Of a stretch of 64,000 nucleotides of DNA, positions 44,233 through 53,285 are shown one piece after another; within the stretch, counting starts at the first letter, position 1; each line of letters starts with the position of its first letter. A model generated the notes under the pieces. The model had not been told where the DNA came from. It searched no databases and was given only the letters and a program-made list of their open reading frames with translations. Made by a program: the position numbers and the translations under genes. The DNA comes from G963422705 sp963422705 (GTDB lineage: Bacteria > Poribacteria > WGA-4E > WGA-3G), in assembly GCA_963422705.1 (NCBI GenBank), contig OY730443.1, forward strand, positions 3,224,001 through 3,288,000, in the 5' to 3' direction.

Positions 44233-45207
44233 TTAAGGAAAAGAGACACCCAATTTGACACTCCGTTCCGGGTGTTTATCCATTTCCTCATAGGCCTGCG
44301 CAGCAGTGTCAAAAGGCACGACAGGGTAGACGATATCCTCGCATTCAAATTTTCCTTCGGAGAGCCATTTCCAGCAAGTGTCAATGATACGTCCGAAATT
44401 CCAACGCGGATGGTCCCGATTTGGTTCACTATTGGCGCGTGCGAAAATGAGGTTTGGGATGTTAAAATGCGCGACTGCACCCAGGTCAAGTCCGCCGGTG
44501 CACTCCTTTGCCCACCCTGCAATCACCACCGTACCTTCAAACGCGACACTCCGTATGGCGTTGTCAAGTGCGTAGTAGTTAGCACTCGTCTCAATTGCGA
44601 CATCGACACCGAGTCCTCCGGTGGCTTCTTTCAGCGTCTCTCCAACATCGTCTGCATTTGGGTCCAAAACGATATCTGCGCCTGTTTTTTCGGCGACAGC
44701 GCGTCGGCTTTCAATTGGTTCTACGACGGCGACGACATCGGCGCCTGCGATGCGGGCAAACTGCTGTGTCATCAATCCGATTGCGCCCAATCCAAAGACG
44801 GCGACGCTGTCGCCGGCGCGCACGTTTCCATCACGAATCGCGGCGAGGGCGAAGTGCGCCGGGTCATAACAGACAGCTTCTTTCCATGTCATCCTGTCAT
44901 TCATTCTCAAAAGTCGTTGTGCGTTCCATGTATGCGTCTCTTTGAGGTGTCCATGCCCCGCAACGCGTTCTCCGAGTTTGACGTTGTCAACGTCATCCCC
45001 GATTTCAACGACTTTACCGACGCACATATTTCCTAGTCCTTGCGGGAATCCTGCGCCGCGGAGTCCGTAATACATTGTCATCTCGGTGCCGCGTTTTGGG
45101 GCGCCACATTCAACTTGGACGCGTACACTATCTGCGGGAAGTGGGCCGTCTCGGTATTCTCTTAGTACAGGTTGTCGGGGGGCAAGGGCAACTAATTCTT
45201 TTGGCAT
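44233..45207 (-). CDS. MDR-superfamily (zinc-type alcohol dehydrogenase-like) oxidoreductase
   Basis: 324 residues with the GroES-like N-terminal half and a Rossmann NAD(P) domain (GDSVAVFGLGAIGLMTQQFA, about 132-151). The usual catalytic Cys and the four-Cys structural zinc loop of classical zinc dehydrogenases are missing, and the N-terminal catalytic part is short. GVDVAIETSANYYALDNAI follows the usual dehydrogenase pattern. Poribacteria-type genomes have many such enzymes, thought to act on sugars or polyols. It lies 22 bp downstream of the CehA-like gene, so the two are probably co-transcribed. Confidence 0.88.
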   Translation of the reverse strand: MPKELVALAPRQPVLREYRDGPLPADSVRVQVECGAPKRGTEMTMYYGLRGAGFPQGLGNMCVGKVVEIGDDVDNVKLGERVAGHGHLKETHTWNAQRLLRMNDRMTWKEAVCYDPAHFALAAIRDGNVRAGDSVAVFGLGAIGLMTQQFARIAGADVVAVVEPIESRRAVAEKTGADIVLDPNADDVGETLKEATGGLGVDVAIETSANYYALDNAIRSVAFEGTVVIAGWAKECTGGLDLGAVAHFNIPNLIFARANSEPNRDHPRWNFGRIIDTCWKWLSEGKFECEDIVYPVVPFDTAAQAYEEMDKHPERSVKLGVSFP

Positions 45208-45229
45208 GGATTTCTCCTGTGTAGATTTG

Positions 45230-47728
45230 TTAATGTGGGATGCCCAATTGGTGCATTCGGCGATGAATTGCTTCGCGTGCTTGTTGGAACGGGCGAGATA
45301 GAAATTCTAAATGGTCATCTTCGCCATGGTGGTGTGTTATGGTGCCGGGTTCGTGGTGACGCGCGGTTCGTTGGATATATGACAATCCCCCTTCAATCAA
45401 CGTGAGCATATAGTTGGCGGTTTCGGAATCAAACATCCACCACTCACCGCCGACAGCAATATAGACTGGTGATGTATGGGCGATGATACCGCGTCCCCAT
45501 CCGTCGTGGTGTGGAACGGCTTGTGCATAGGTGGGCCCGCCACATCGTGCCGCAATCCACGAGTGCTTATCAACTTTTACATTTGCCTTTAGGCGTAATT
45601 GTCGAGTTCCATTCTTTTCTGCTGTAGAGGCGATAACGCGCCCTGCTTGAAGGATTTCTAGGGTATGAATCGGGAAGATTGAATCCGCGGAGGTTTCTAC
45701 TTCAACCGTGCCGCCGTTACCGGGAAGGTGAATCGTGCTCCCAATCGGTTCTCCGTTGACAGTCATACGAATCATCGGGCCGCCACTGAGAAACGTGTTG
45801 CCGGCACGCATGTATTTGCACCAATTGTCATAATTAAACTCCTCATCGGGGGGAATGTGGACGTAGGTGCGATACACACCGACTGGAACATCGCTGCTCA
45901 TCTTATCCGTTCCACCAACAAGGGGGAGCTTATACCCACAATTGAGGTAACGATAGTATTCGATATGTCCATACATAGCGTTGGTCAAATATTCAACGGC
46001 ATCCACTCTACCGGTTGCGATGAGCGTTGCGGGTTCACAGTTAGGGTTTGGGATGTGTGGCAAGACAACGGTTCCGCCTTGTTCGTGACATGCGTCGGCC
46101 CAATGCGAGAGTGTCACTTCCAAGTTTCCACCGAGTTCAGCTTCCCCGGGGCCATCCGAGCACCATGGTGAGACGTGTTCCTTCAAACCGAGTAGTGTGA
46201 GATGTCCGAGTAGATGTTGTCGATTCTCTTGGGTAGCATAGACGATACTGGTTCCGTCGTCTGAGACAGTGGCTCTTCCGATGAATTCCTCGGTATTTGT
46301 GAAGAGGTGTCCCCATTGAGAGAGCAGTAGGTTAACAACGCCAAGTTCTTCGCCTTGTGCTTCGGTATGCGCGCCTTGTGTGGAGAGAAAATGGACGTGG
46401 GTGTCACCACTAAAATAGCGTTCGGCTTTCATATGACACCATCGCTTTAGCCGCAATTTCAATTCGCGTTGCCCCGGTTTTATTTCAACGGTGGTGCGCA
46501 ATGGGGTATATTCATAGCCACGGGCAGCATCGACGATGACTTTGCCGCGTGGCAGCCAGCCCTGACAGGTGCCATCAATGTAAGCGTAACTAATTTGCCC
46601 GAGTCTCACATCTCCACCGACATCCATGTGCCAGGTACCCATGTTAGAATTGACGTGTGCGTGGTGCCCATGGGGTGCATACGGGACGCCATGCGGGGAA
46701 CGAAAGTGTATACGGCAAGGTACTGGTTTACCGGTGTCGTCATCAACCACAGTGGTATGCACCCAATTTCTGCCTGTGTCAATGACTTCTACCTTGACGC
46801 GTTGATTCGGTTGCACGCTGCCTTTTTGTTGGACTTCGCCCCAGTTAACGTCTCCGAGGATTTCACCATGGTTTTTAATTTCCAGGGTGGCAGAAGGTGT
46901 GGCGGAGACTTCAACGTATGCGGGACTGCTCTTGTGATTCTGGGATTCGCCCCATCCTTTGAAATCATCGTTGAGAAATTGCTCGGCGGAATTTTCAGGC
47001 AATGGGTAAGGATATGTTGCGTTACCGCGTTCAACGTTGATTTGAATATCAAACGGTTTTTCGGCATCTTCGCGTTGGGGGAGGGTAATTTTGACTTCGC
47101 GCATCGCACGGCGTGGAATCGGGTTTTCATCTTGGTGGCCAAGCGTGATTCCTGCGATGAGAAATTTTCGCGTTTGAGGCTGAATTTCTATTGCCTCTAT
47201 TGTTACATCAGGCTTGGGGTTTTTCCATATCCATAAATAGTAGTCACGTGGCCCCGCTTGTGTCGCTTCGGTTTGACGGTTACCTGCGGAACCCCATGCG
47301 CCTTGATGTCGGGGCATTAACCCATCTTTCTGATCTGGCCATGCGAGAAACGGATGTTGTCCCCATCCGGGCGGCACCACCGCCGTTTCAAATCGCTCGC
47401 GAATTGGAACACTGTCTGTTTCCCCGTCGGCGTATTGGAAGACGTAGTGGGCAATGAGTTTTCCCACCGGATCCCCGGTGAGAATGTCCGATTCCAGGAG
47501 TCTATGGGCGACGATGATATTTTTCGCTGGGGCGTTCACTGGAATTTTCAGAGGCTCGGTATGAAGTCCGTCGCCAAAACCCAAGAAACAGGTGTCTCCT
47601 TCTCCAATTTGGAAAGGGAGTCCATGAAAAGTTTGTGAACCGATATTCGGTGTTGCCTGTGGGCTGATGATTTCTGTGCCAGCATTGCATAAAGCCGATA
47701 GTGAAATAGGATGGTAGTCTTTCATCAT
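45230..47728 (-). CDS. CehA/McbA-like PHP-domain metallohydrolase with N-terminal beta domains
   Basis: 832 residues from ATG 47728 (AGAGG site upstream); the longer frame from 47794 lacks one. The N-terminal ~430 residues are beta-rich and contain FHGLPFQIG and AGITLGHQDENPIPRRAMREV. The metal-binding part begins with YFSGDTHVHFLST (HxH, about 463-475) and includes VVLPHIPNP and LVGGTDKM. This arrangement resembles CehA/McbA enzymes, known for carbaryl hydrolysis but broadly uncharacterised. It has no clear signal peptide. It pairs with the MDR dehydrogenase downstream, suggesting a catabolic unit with unknown substrate. Confidence 0.75.
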   Translation of the reverse strand: MMKDYHPISLSALCNAGTEIISPQATPNIGSQTFHGLPFQIGEGDTCFLGFGDGLHTEPLKIPVNAPAKNIIVAHRLLESDILTGDPVGKLIAHYVFQYADGETDSVPIRERFETAVVPPGWGQHPFLAWPDQKDGLMPRHQGAWGSAGNRQTEATQAGPRDYYLWIWKNPKPDVTIEAIEIQPQTRKFLIAGITLGHQDENPIPRRAMREVKITLPQREDAEKPFDIQINVERGNATYPYPLPENSAEQFLNDDFKGWGESQNHKSSPAYVEVSATPSATLEIKNHGEILGDVNWGEVQQKGSVQPNQRVKVEVIDTGRNWVHTTVVDDDTGKPVPCRIHFRSPHGVPYAPHGHHAHVNSNMGTWHMDVGGDVRLGQISYAYIDGTCQGWLPRGKVIVDAARGYEYTPLRTTVEIKPGQRELKLRLKRWCHMKAERYFSGDTHVHFLSTQGAHTEAQGEELGVVNLLLSQWGHLFTNTEEFIGRATVSDDGTSIVYATQENRQHLLGHLTLLGLKEHVSPWCSDGPGEAELGGNLEVTLSHWADACHEQGGTVVLPHIPNPNCEPATLIATGRVDAVEYLTNAMYGHIEYYRYLNCGYKLPLVGGTDKMSSDVPVGVYRTYVHIPPDEEFNYDNWCKYMRAGNTFLSGGPMIRMTVNGEPIGSTIHLPGNGGTVEVETSADSIFPIHTLEILQAGRVIASTAEKNGTRQLRLKANVKVDKHSWIAARCGGPTYAQAVPHHDGWGRGIIAHTSPVYIAVGGEWWMFDSETANYMLTLIEGGLSYIQRTARHHEPGTITHHHGEDDHLEFLSRPFQQAREAIHRRMHQLGIPH

Positions 47729-47832
47729 AAGCCTCTTCCGTTCTCGTGTTGTATTGTAGATTGTCTCGGTACGAATCAAAAAATAACGTTTCACCGCTTG
47801 CTTTAGATGATAGCAAAAGTCGTATATTTTTT

Positions 47833-48018
47833 CTATAACGTTGCAGGCCCCAGAGAGACGCTGTTGTCGTCAATAGGGAAATTCCCTGTGAAATTATTAA
47901 TCTTGGCGTCGGAGTCATCAAGTTGATGCCAGATTGTGATACCTATACCGATAGTAGAAACAGCTAAACCAGTTTGAATGAAAAATAGGATAGCAAAAGG
48001 AATCTGAATTCTTGACAT
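47833..48018 (-). CDS. Small membrane protein fused to a copied Gfo/Idh fragment
   Basis: 61 codons from ATG 48018 (AGGA about 8 nt upstream): a membrane helix (RIQIPFAILFFIQTGLAVSTIGIGITIW), then KINNFTGNFPIDDNSVSL. The second part comes from a 55-bp stretch (47854-47908) that matches 49772-49826 in the Gfo/Idh gene with two mismatches and in the same frame. The small protein may be real with a hijacked tail, or the whole may be junk. Confidence in function is nil. Confidence 0.35.
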   Translation of the reverse strand: MSRIQIPFAILFFIQTGLAVSTIGIGITIWHQLDDSDAKINNFTGNFPIDDNSVSLGPATL

Positions 48019-48112
48019 GATATTCCTCATTTTTATAAGTTGTCAGCTAAAAAGTTGATAACGCGTTATATATCTATTCGTCCGGTGCCGATTTTCACTT
48101 GCGTTGTGTGAT

Positions 48113-49318
48113 TCAATATCGCGCCGGGGGCCAGAAGGTGACATTGCGTTGCGGAAATAGTGTGGATAAAAAGAGGGAGGTATCCGATGAAACATCGGTT
48201 TTGACATGCGCTCTACCGGTATTGCCAAACAGAAGTTGCCAGCATTGTTTCTGGGTGATATCGAGTTCAACGGCATTTTGGGTTTCGTTTTCATCGAAGA
48301 TTTGCAGCGTCCCATCTCCGTGGTGACGTAGAACGGCTTGTTGCTTGTTAACAGTGAATCGAATTGCCAGTTTCGGGAATGCATGCTCGGCTGCTGCCAG
48401 TCGTGCTTCCCATTCTAGCAAGAGCCTGCGTAGGCACACTTGTAGGTTAACCGCATAGAGCATCATTGCCCTATCCTCAGTGGGTATCATTCGCCCGTTC
48501 AGTGCCGTAATAAGCCGTTCTGCGAAAGGGTGGTGCTGCGAAAATTGTGCGCGTATTTCCAGCACCTTTCGTTCTTCACACACCTGCAGGAGGTGGGACA
48601 CGAGGGAGTCTAATAGCGTCGGTTCATCGGGGGCTATTCCAACTTCAGATATCTCCACAGCGTTTTCGTTTATCCGATAATTGAGATATCCGCCAATTTT
48701 TCCGCTTTTGTGTGCGACGACGGTAGGAAGCACTCCTCGGATGCGTGAGGGTTGCATGTCCCAATACGTCCGAGTACGCAGGATGCTGCCGCTCTGTTGA
48801 GCATTAACGCTATCATAAAGGCGAGCAACTGCATCTAAATCGGTATGCACATTAAAGTTGCGTACCATCCATTCTGTGTTAACACTGTTCTTTAGCGAAC
48901 CGCGGGTGATATGAAACCCCTGTAACGGAAAAGGTGTCCACCCCAAACGGCGATAAAATTCATCAGGAATGATGGTAAAAAGGGCGCTGATGTCACAGCC
49001 AATTGTGCGAAGATACCCGATAGTATTTTGCATCAGCGCGGAGGCGTATCCACTGCCGCGGTAATTCGGATGGGTACAAACGCCGCCGATGCCGCCCATC
49101 GTTACGATGGACGCCCCTATGCGGATTCGGCGTTCCCATACCCGTAATGTTGAAATAACCCGGCCGTTTATAACAACAACACGCGTCTGGGAAAGCCTGT
49201 AGCTGTTATCCCCTCGCACGTACTGCCAGTATCGCTCATGCCCATCTGGATTAAAGGCGAGGCATGAAAGTTCAACGACTTGTTCTAATTCTGATTGGCG
49301 AGCGCCCCTAATTTCCAT
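48113..49318 (-). CDS. GNAT-family N-acetyltransferase (Eis-like, two-domain)
   Basis: 401 residues. The N-terminal GNAT domain holds the acetyl-CoA motif GGVCTHPNYRGSGYASALM (about 77-95) and TIIPDEFYRRLGW. A second GNAT-like domain follows, then a C-terminal SCP2-like domain (VNLQVCLRRLLLEW onward, about 290-390). This matches the Eis layout, whose members acetylate aminoglycosides or other amines; the natural substrate is unknown. Short copied pieces of two other genes flank it on both sides. Confidence 0.82.
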   Translation of the reverse strand: MEIRGARQSELEQVVELSCLAFNPDGHERYWQYVRGDNSYRLSQTRVVVINGRVISTLRVWERRIRIGASIVTMGGIGGVCTHPNYRGSGYASALMQNTIGYLRTIGCDISALFTIIPDEFYRRLGWTPFPLQGFHITRGSLKNSVNTEWMVRNFNVHTDLDAVARLYDSVNAQQSGSILRTRTYWDMQPSRIRGVLPTVVAHKSGKIGGYLNYRINENAVEISEVGIAPDEPTLLDSLVSHLLQVCEERKVLEIRAQFSQHHPFAERLITALNGRMIPTEDRAMMLYAVNLQVCLRRLLLEWEARLAAAEHAFPKLAIRFTVNKQQAVLRHHGDGTLQIFDENETQNAVELDITQKQCWQLLFGNTGRAHVKTDVSSDTSLFLSTLFPQRNVTFWPPARY

Positions 49319-49358
49319 CTAATCCGCCTGTAATTCCTTTGAAAGCCGATGGGCTTCT

Positions 49359-49390
49359 GCTGATTCGTTACGTGCGCTACGGGCAGCCTT
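49359..49390. repeat. 32-bp copy of part of the outer-membrane barrel gene
   Basis: 30 of 32 bases match 38006-38037, which encodes part of RLIRYVRYGQPY in the barrel protein. Here it lies in the short gap between the GNAT and Gfo/Idh genes, in the same orientation, and is not part of any gene. Confidence 0.7.
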
Positions 49391-49417
49391 GAATTTCATG
49401 CAATCTACGCAGCGTCA

Positions 49418-50428
49418 TCAGGGGACACGAGGTGAAAGCGGCAAGTCAATTGCGCGTCCCTGCTCAGATGACATATAGAACGCTTGCATGAGTTCTGTTA
49501 GGTTTCGCCCATCTTCGATGGTGATGTTCATGGGTTCATCGCGAAGGATGGCGTTAATCCACTGCTGCATCGGTTCAGGGGGTGCAGCGGGCGCGTTAGC
49601 GATGTATTCCGCTTTCTCTTTATCGGAGAGTTGACGAGTTTGAAAGTGCATCTCTCCGTGCCCAGCAACAAAAGAACCCTCGGTGCCGTAGATTTCCAAT
49701 AGATTGGGGCCGGAGCGGTGTGTCCACGCTACATCAATCACGCCGAGTGCTTTGTTGGCAAATTCTACGACAGAGACGCTGTTGTCGTCAATTGGGAAGT
49801 TCCCTGTGAAATTATTAATCTTGGCGATGGCACTTTTGGGTTCGCCCATGAGCCATCGGATGACATCAACCCGGTGACACCCTAAATCAAATAAGGCGCC
49901 TCCTCCGGCCCGTTCTGCATCCGCAAACCAGGCGCTAGAACCACTAAACCATTTATCAAGTGCAGCGGAATGCGCAATCCGTCCGCGCCCGAAGGTGAGT
50001 TCGCCAAGGAGGCCATCCTCAATTACTTTTTTTCCAAAAAGGATTTCGGGATTGCATCGTGATGGTAGGGAAATCATAAACGTTACGCCTGCTTTTTCAA
50101 CGGCGTTGATAATGGCGTCACACCCGTCAACATCAATTGCGAGGGCTTTCTCGGTGAAGATGTGTTTTTTGGCTTCGGCAGCGGCAATCATGACACTGGG
50201 GTGCTCCGACGTGATAGCATCAACGGCGACTGCATCTACCTCTTCACGGCTGAATAGCTCATCCAACTCACTGTAGAACGGCACCCCGTACTGTTCCGCG
50301 GCCTCTCTACCACCGTATTCCTCTTCGTCCCACACAGCGACAAGCTCTGTTTCCGGATTTTCGTGAATTTTACGGGCGTATCCACCGGCGTGGACGTGTG
50401 CCATACTCAATTTTGCGACTTTTATCAT
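49418..50428 (-). CDS. Gfo/Idh/MocA family oxidoreductase
   Basis: 336 residues. An N-terminal Rossmann domain, with the DVDGCDAIINAVEKAG segment, is followed by the C-terminal alpha/beta substrate domain. EKALAI near 95 holds the catalytic-type Lys of the EKP motif, with Ala for Pro. AERAGGGALFDLGCHRVDVIRWL (about 190) is the conserved Gfo/Idh signature with its His. The family oxidises or reduces sugar alcohols and sugars with NAD(P). It starts 11 bp after the PhyH gene and is last in the operon. The KINNFTGNFPIDDNSVSV segment is the source of the copied fragment near 47.9 kb. Confidence 0.92.
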   Translation of the reverse strand: MIKVAKLSMAHVHAGGYARKIHENPETELVAVWDEEEYGGREAAEQYGVPFYSELDELFSREEVDAVAVDAITSEHPSVMIAAAEAKKHIFTEKALAIDVDGCDAIINAVEKAGVTFMISLPSRCNPEILFGKKVIEDGLLGELTFGRGRIAHSAALDKWFSGSSAWFADAERAGGGALFDLGCHRVDVIRWLMGEPKSAIAKINNFTGNFPIDDNSVSVVEFANKALGVIDVAWTHRSGPNLLEIYGTEGSFVAGHGEMHFQTRQLSDKEKAEYIANAPAAPPEPMQQWINAILRDEPMNITIEDGRNLTELMQAFYMSSEQGRAIDLPLSPRVP

Positions 50429-50439
50429 TAAATTGCTCC

Positions 50440-51213
50440 TTATCTGATTCCGCCTACGGAGGAACGTGTGGCGCGGTGATTTCGTCCACGCAGGACTAGT
50501 TGTACGTTTGTATGGCGGTTTTCGCCTTCAATCTCATCATCTCCGGCATGCATTTGGACGAGTACGCTTTTTCGAGTGGATTTGGAGTGATTGGGCATTG
50601 AACCGTGCAGAGTAAAATAACTGAAGAAGAGGACATCGCCGGGCTCAGCTTCCAAAACAGTTGCGTTTTCAATTGGATATTGCTCGGTAATTTCACTGTT
50701 CTTTCCACTGCCCATCATGCCATCGGTTCTAGCCAAGCGTTTGTGGGAGCCGGGATAGACACGCACACACCCCATCTCATCTGTAGCTTGGGAAACATAA
50801 ATTATCGCGGCTATCATCGTATCCTTGACAGAGGGGAAGTACTGCCAATCTTGGTGCATCGGGAACGGTGCGCCTTTTTCTGGCGGTTTGCAGAAAAGCT
50901 TGGAATGGTGCAGCATAATATCCGGGCCAAGGATGGCTTCGGTGATGTCTAAAAACCTATCCTGGAGGAACGCCTGCATCCATACCGCAGAGAAACTCTG
51001 GATATTATGGGTGTGAATAATAACGGATTCTCCGCCATCCAGGGCATCCATCAACTTACCGCCCCAGCGGGCGTTGACGTTTTCATCGCTTTTAAGAAGC
51101 TGTTCGACGACGCAATCGAAGTCGTGTTCCAGCGCACGGTTCTCTTCTGGCGAATACACCCCTTTGGCGAAGTAATATCCGTTTTCGTGAAAAAATTTTC
51201 CGATATTTGACAT
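50440..51213 (-). CDS. Phytanoyl-CoA dioxygenase (PhyH) family protein
   Basis: 257 residues with a complete metal site: HQD in PFPMHQDWQYFPS (about 116-118), and the distal His in YFTLHGSMPNHSKSTRKSVLV with the 2-oxoglutarate Arg. MGCVRVYPGSHKRL is the usual intervening strand. Its ATG overlaps the stop of the ABC ATPase gene by one base (TAATG), implying translational coupling. It lies between an ATPase and a Gfo/Idh gene. The substrate may be a sugar- or polyol-linked molecule, which is inference. Confidence 0.92.
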   Translation of the reverse strand: MSNIGKFFHENGYYFAKGVYSPEENRALEHDFDCVVEQLLKSDENVNARWGGKLMDALDGGESVIIHTHNIQSFSAVWMQAFLQDRFLDITEAILGPDIMLHHSKLFCKPPEKGAPFPMHQDWQYFPSVKDTMIAAIIYVSQATDEMGCVRVYPGSHKRLARTDGMMGSGKNSEITEQYPIENATVLEAEPGDVLFFSYFTLHGSMPNHSKSTRKSVLVQMHAGDDEIEGENRHTNVQLVLRGRNHRATRSSVGGIR

Positions 51214-51944
51214 TATGGGGTTGTTACCTCCAAGAATAACTCAAGCAGCCAATTTGACATCCTGTCAGTTTCGGCGCGCTCTTGCTGCAATTGGCTGAGG
51301 GTGTTGAAAATCAACAGCTGGCTGTTGTTCAGAATGCCGACTTTATTGCACATCTTCGGCACATCATCAAGACGATTGGTGGCGATGACGATGCTTTTTC
51401 CCATCGCCCGGAGTTCGCCCAGCAGCTCTATCATCTCAATTTGGCCTCTGGCGTCCAGCGGTGAAAGGGGCTCGTCAAGCAGCCACAGCTGTGGTTCGTG
51501 CAGAAAGGTTTTAGCAAATAGGAGCCGTTGTCGTTCTCCTATTGACAACGTGCCGGCTTTCCTTTCACGTAGGTGCCCGATATCCATCAGTTCAAATACC
51601 GCATCAATTGAGGCGCTCCGTTCTGTTCGGGCTAAACGATATGCCGACGCGAAAAAATTCAGATACGCTTCCCCGGATAACTCCGGATAGCCCTCAAATG
51701 CTGCAGGGACATACCCGATAAGAGGACGCACCTTCTTCAGGTTACGAAAAGCGTTGTGCTCAGCAATAGAGAGTATGCCGGATGTCGGTTCGACTAACGT
51801 CGCCAAAACGTTAAGCAGGAGTGTTTTGCCCGCACCGTTTCTGCCGAGTAGTGCAAGGCACTCCCCCGCTTCTACGTGAAACGTGATGTCTGTGAGATGG
51901 GGCTGCTTACCAAAGGATTTACACAAATTTTGGGCGCTTAACAT
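51213..51944 (-). CDS. ABC transporter ATPase, no permease nearby
   Basis: 243 residues of the CcmA/NatA-type ATPase group. Walker A is GRNGAGKT (34-41) and Walker B is LWLLDEPLSPLDARG. The signature reads LSIGERQRLLFAK, with Ile instead of Gly at the third place. IATNRLDDVPKM replaces the usual switch His with Asn (THR/THH to TNR), so ATP turnover may be altered. It sits between Gfo/Idh and PhyH genes with 25-bp and overlapping junctions. No membrane partner is encoded next to it. Confidence 0.88.
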   Translation of the reverse strand: MLSAQNLCKSFGKQPHLTDITFHVEAGECLALLGRNGAGKTLLLNVLATLVEPTSGILSIAEHNAFRNLKKVRPLIGYVPAAFEGYPELSGEAYLNFFASAYRLARTERSASIDAVFELMDIGHLRERKAGTLSIGERQRLLFAKTFLHEPQLWLLDEPLSPLDARGQIEMIELLGELRAMGKSIVIATNRLDDVPKMCNKVGILNNSQLLIFNTLSQLQQERAETDRMSNWLLELFLEVTTP

Positions 51945-51969
51945 GGATAAAAAAGGGTGTTCATGCGGT

Positions 51970-52971
51970 TCAACTTAGTTCAACTTTGACAGGCATGCCA
52001 AGCTTTGCCGATTCCCAGGCGGCTTCCGTTAGCTGAATGACGCGTAAGCCGTTCTCAGCGCCGATGGGGTTATCCGCCCGAGCGCCGCGGATTAACTCAA
52101 TGAAAACCTCATCTTTGTTACCACCCGGTGGCATCTCAGACGCTGCAACCTCAACGATTCCGCCCTCTTTTTCTTGGAGGTAGAGTTTGCCAGCACGCAG
52201 ATAAAGTGTGCCGCCTTCCATCCAGATAGAAAAATCTTCTTGCACACCGCCGTAAGCGTGCCCGACAATGCTGATATTGCATAGCGCGCCTGTATCAAAT
52301 TTAATCGACATGGCGGTGAGAACATCAACCTCAATATCTAAATTATCAATCATCGCAAAGACGGTGTCCGGACTCGCTTCTAAAACCCACAAAAGGATGT
52401 CAATGAGGTGGCTACCAGAATCGTTGAGTTGTCCACCGCCCCCAAGAAACGGTTCTTGCCGCCATTTCCCCCGCTGATTCCGGTACCAATTCTGCGATTG
52501 ATGTGCCTCCACAAAATGGACTTTGCCTAACTTACCACTTTGGACGAGCCGACGGCAGTACTGATATGTCGGACTGAGATGTCGTTGGTAACCTATCAGT
52601 AGATGTAGTCCGGTTTCTTCAACCTTTTTGATGACTTGCTTCGCATGCTCGACGGTACAAACCATCGGTTTCTCGGTATGCACGTGACAACCAGCATGCA
52701 ATGCCGCCATGATATGCTCAAAATGGAGTCCATGCGGTGAACTGATGACGACAGCATCCGGTTTGACATCCGCCAACATTTCGCTGTGCTCCGCATAGGT
52801 TGGAACAGACTCGGATAAGCCGACGTTCTCTTTGAAGGCGGTAACGGAACTTTCACTCGGGTCAGCAAGGGCGACAATCTCTACGGCTTCCACATTGGAG
52901 ACGCTGCGCCCGTGGCCCCGGGCATTACCACCACACCCAATAAATGCAACGTTTACTTTCTGTTTTGACAT
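51970..52971 (-). CDS. Gfo/Idh/MocA family oxidoreductase
   Basis: 333 residues. The Rossmann motif is AFIGCGGNARGHG (10-22). EKPMV (near 97) carries the catalytic Lys. GGGGQLNDSGSHLIDILLWVLE (near 180) is the Gfo/Idh signature with the conserved His. It is first in the four-gene operon with the ABC ATPase, PhyH and the second Gfo/Idh. Low overall similarity to the 49418 protein suggests different substrates. Confidence 0.93.
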   Translation of the reverse strand: MSKQKVNVAFIGCGGNARGHGRSVSNVEAVEIVALADPSESSVTAFKENVGLSESVPTYAEHSEMLADVKPDAVVISSPHGLHFEHIMAALHAGCHVHTEKPMVCTVEHAKQVIKKVEETGLHLLIGYQRHLSPTYQYCRRLVQSGKLGKVHFVEAHQSQNWYRNQRGKWRQEPFLGGGGQLNDSGSHLIDILLWVLEASPDTVFAMIDNLDIEVDVLTAMSIKFDTGALCNISIVGHAYGGVQEDFSIWMEGGTLYLRAGKLYLQEKEGGIVEVAASEMPPGGNKDEVFIELIRGARADNPIGAENGLRVIQLTEAAWESAKLGMPVKVELS

Positions 52972-53091
52972 AACTAATCCTATTCAATACCTTGGTGTTT
53001 TGAATCACATTTTTTTTCCACTTTAGCGTATCATAACTGTAACCAAAAATCAAGGAATTAATGCAAGCCAGTAAGGATTTTTCGTTAAAAA

Positions 53092-53108
53092 TGTTCAAAA
53101 AATGAACA
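53092..53108. promoter_or_regulatory. Operator-like palindrome upstream of the TonB receptor gene
   Basis: TGTTCA-aaaaa-TGAACA, a perfect 6-5-6 inverted repeat between two divergent genes and about 45 bp upstream of the predicted -35 box. The shape fits a dimeric repressor or activator site; the regulator is unknown. Confidence 0.45.
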
Positions 53109-53150
53109 ACATATCACGAATTATGTACTTGAAATAGCAAAATGGCCCGA

Positions 53151-53179
53151 TTTACTGACGATTCAGCGTGGCATATAAT
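53151..53179 (+). promoter_or_regulatory. Predicted promoter of the TonB receptor gene
   Basis: TTTACT, 17 bp, TATAAT (53174-53179). The -10 is perfect and the -35 weak, as for an activated promoter. The 52972-53285 gap holds this and the palindrome but no gene. Confidence 0.5.
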
Positions 53180-53285
53180 TTGCGACATAATATGGTTGAA
53201 TTACAGCAGGTAGGAAACTGACATCTCCACTGTAATGCGTATCGCTTCTGCTACATGAGAATAAACTTATATGAGGAATACTATT

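Noticed and set aside
44272..45036. 254-residue plus-strand frame over the MDR dehydrogenase
   Set aside because: Antisense shadow; the Rossmann motif is on the minus strand.
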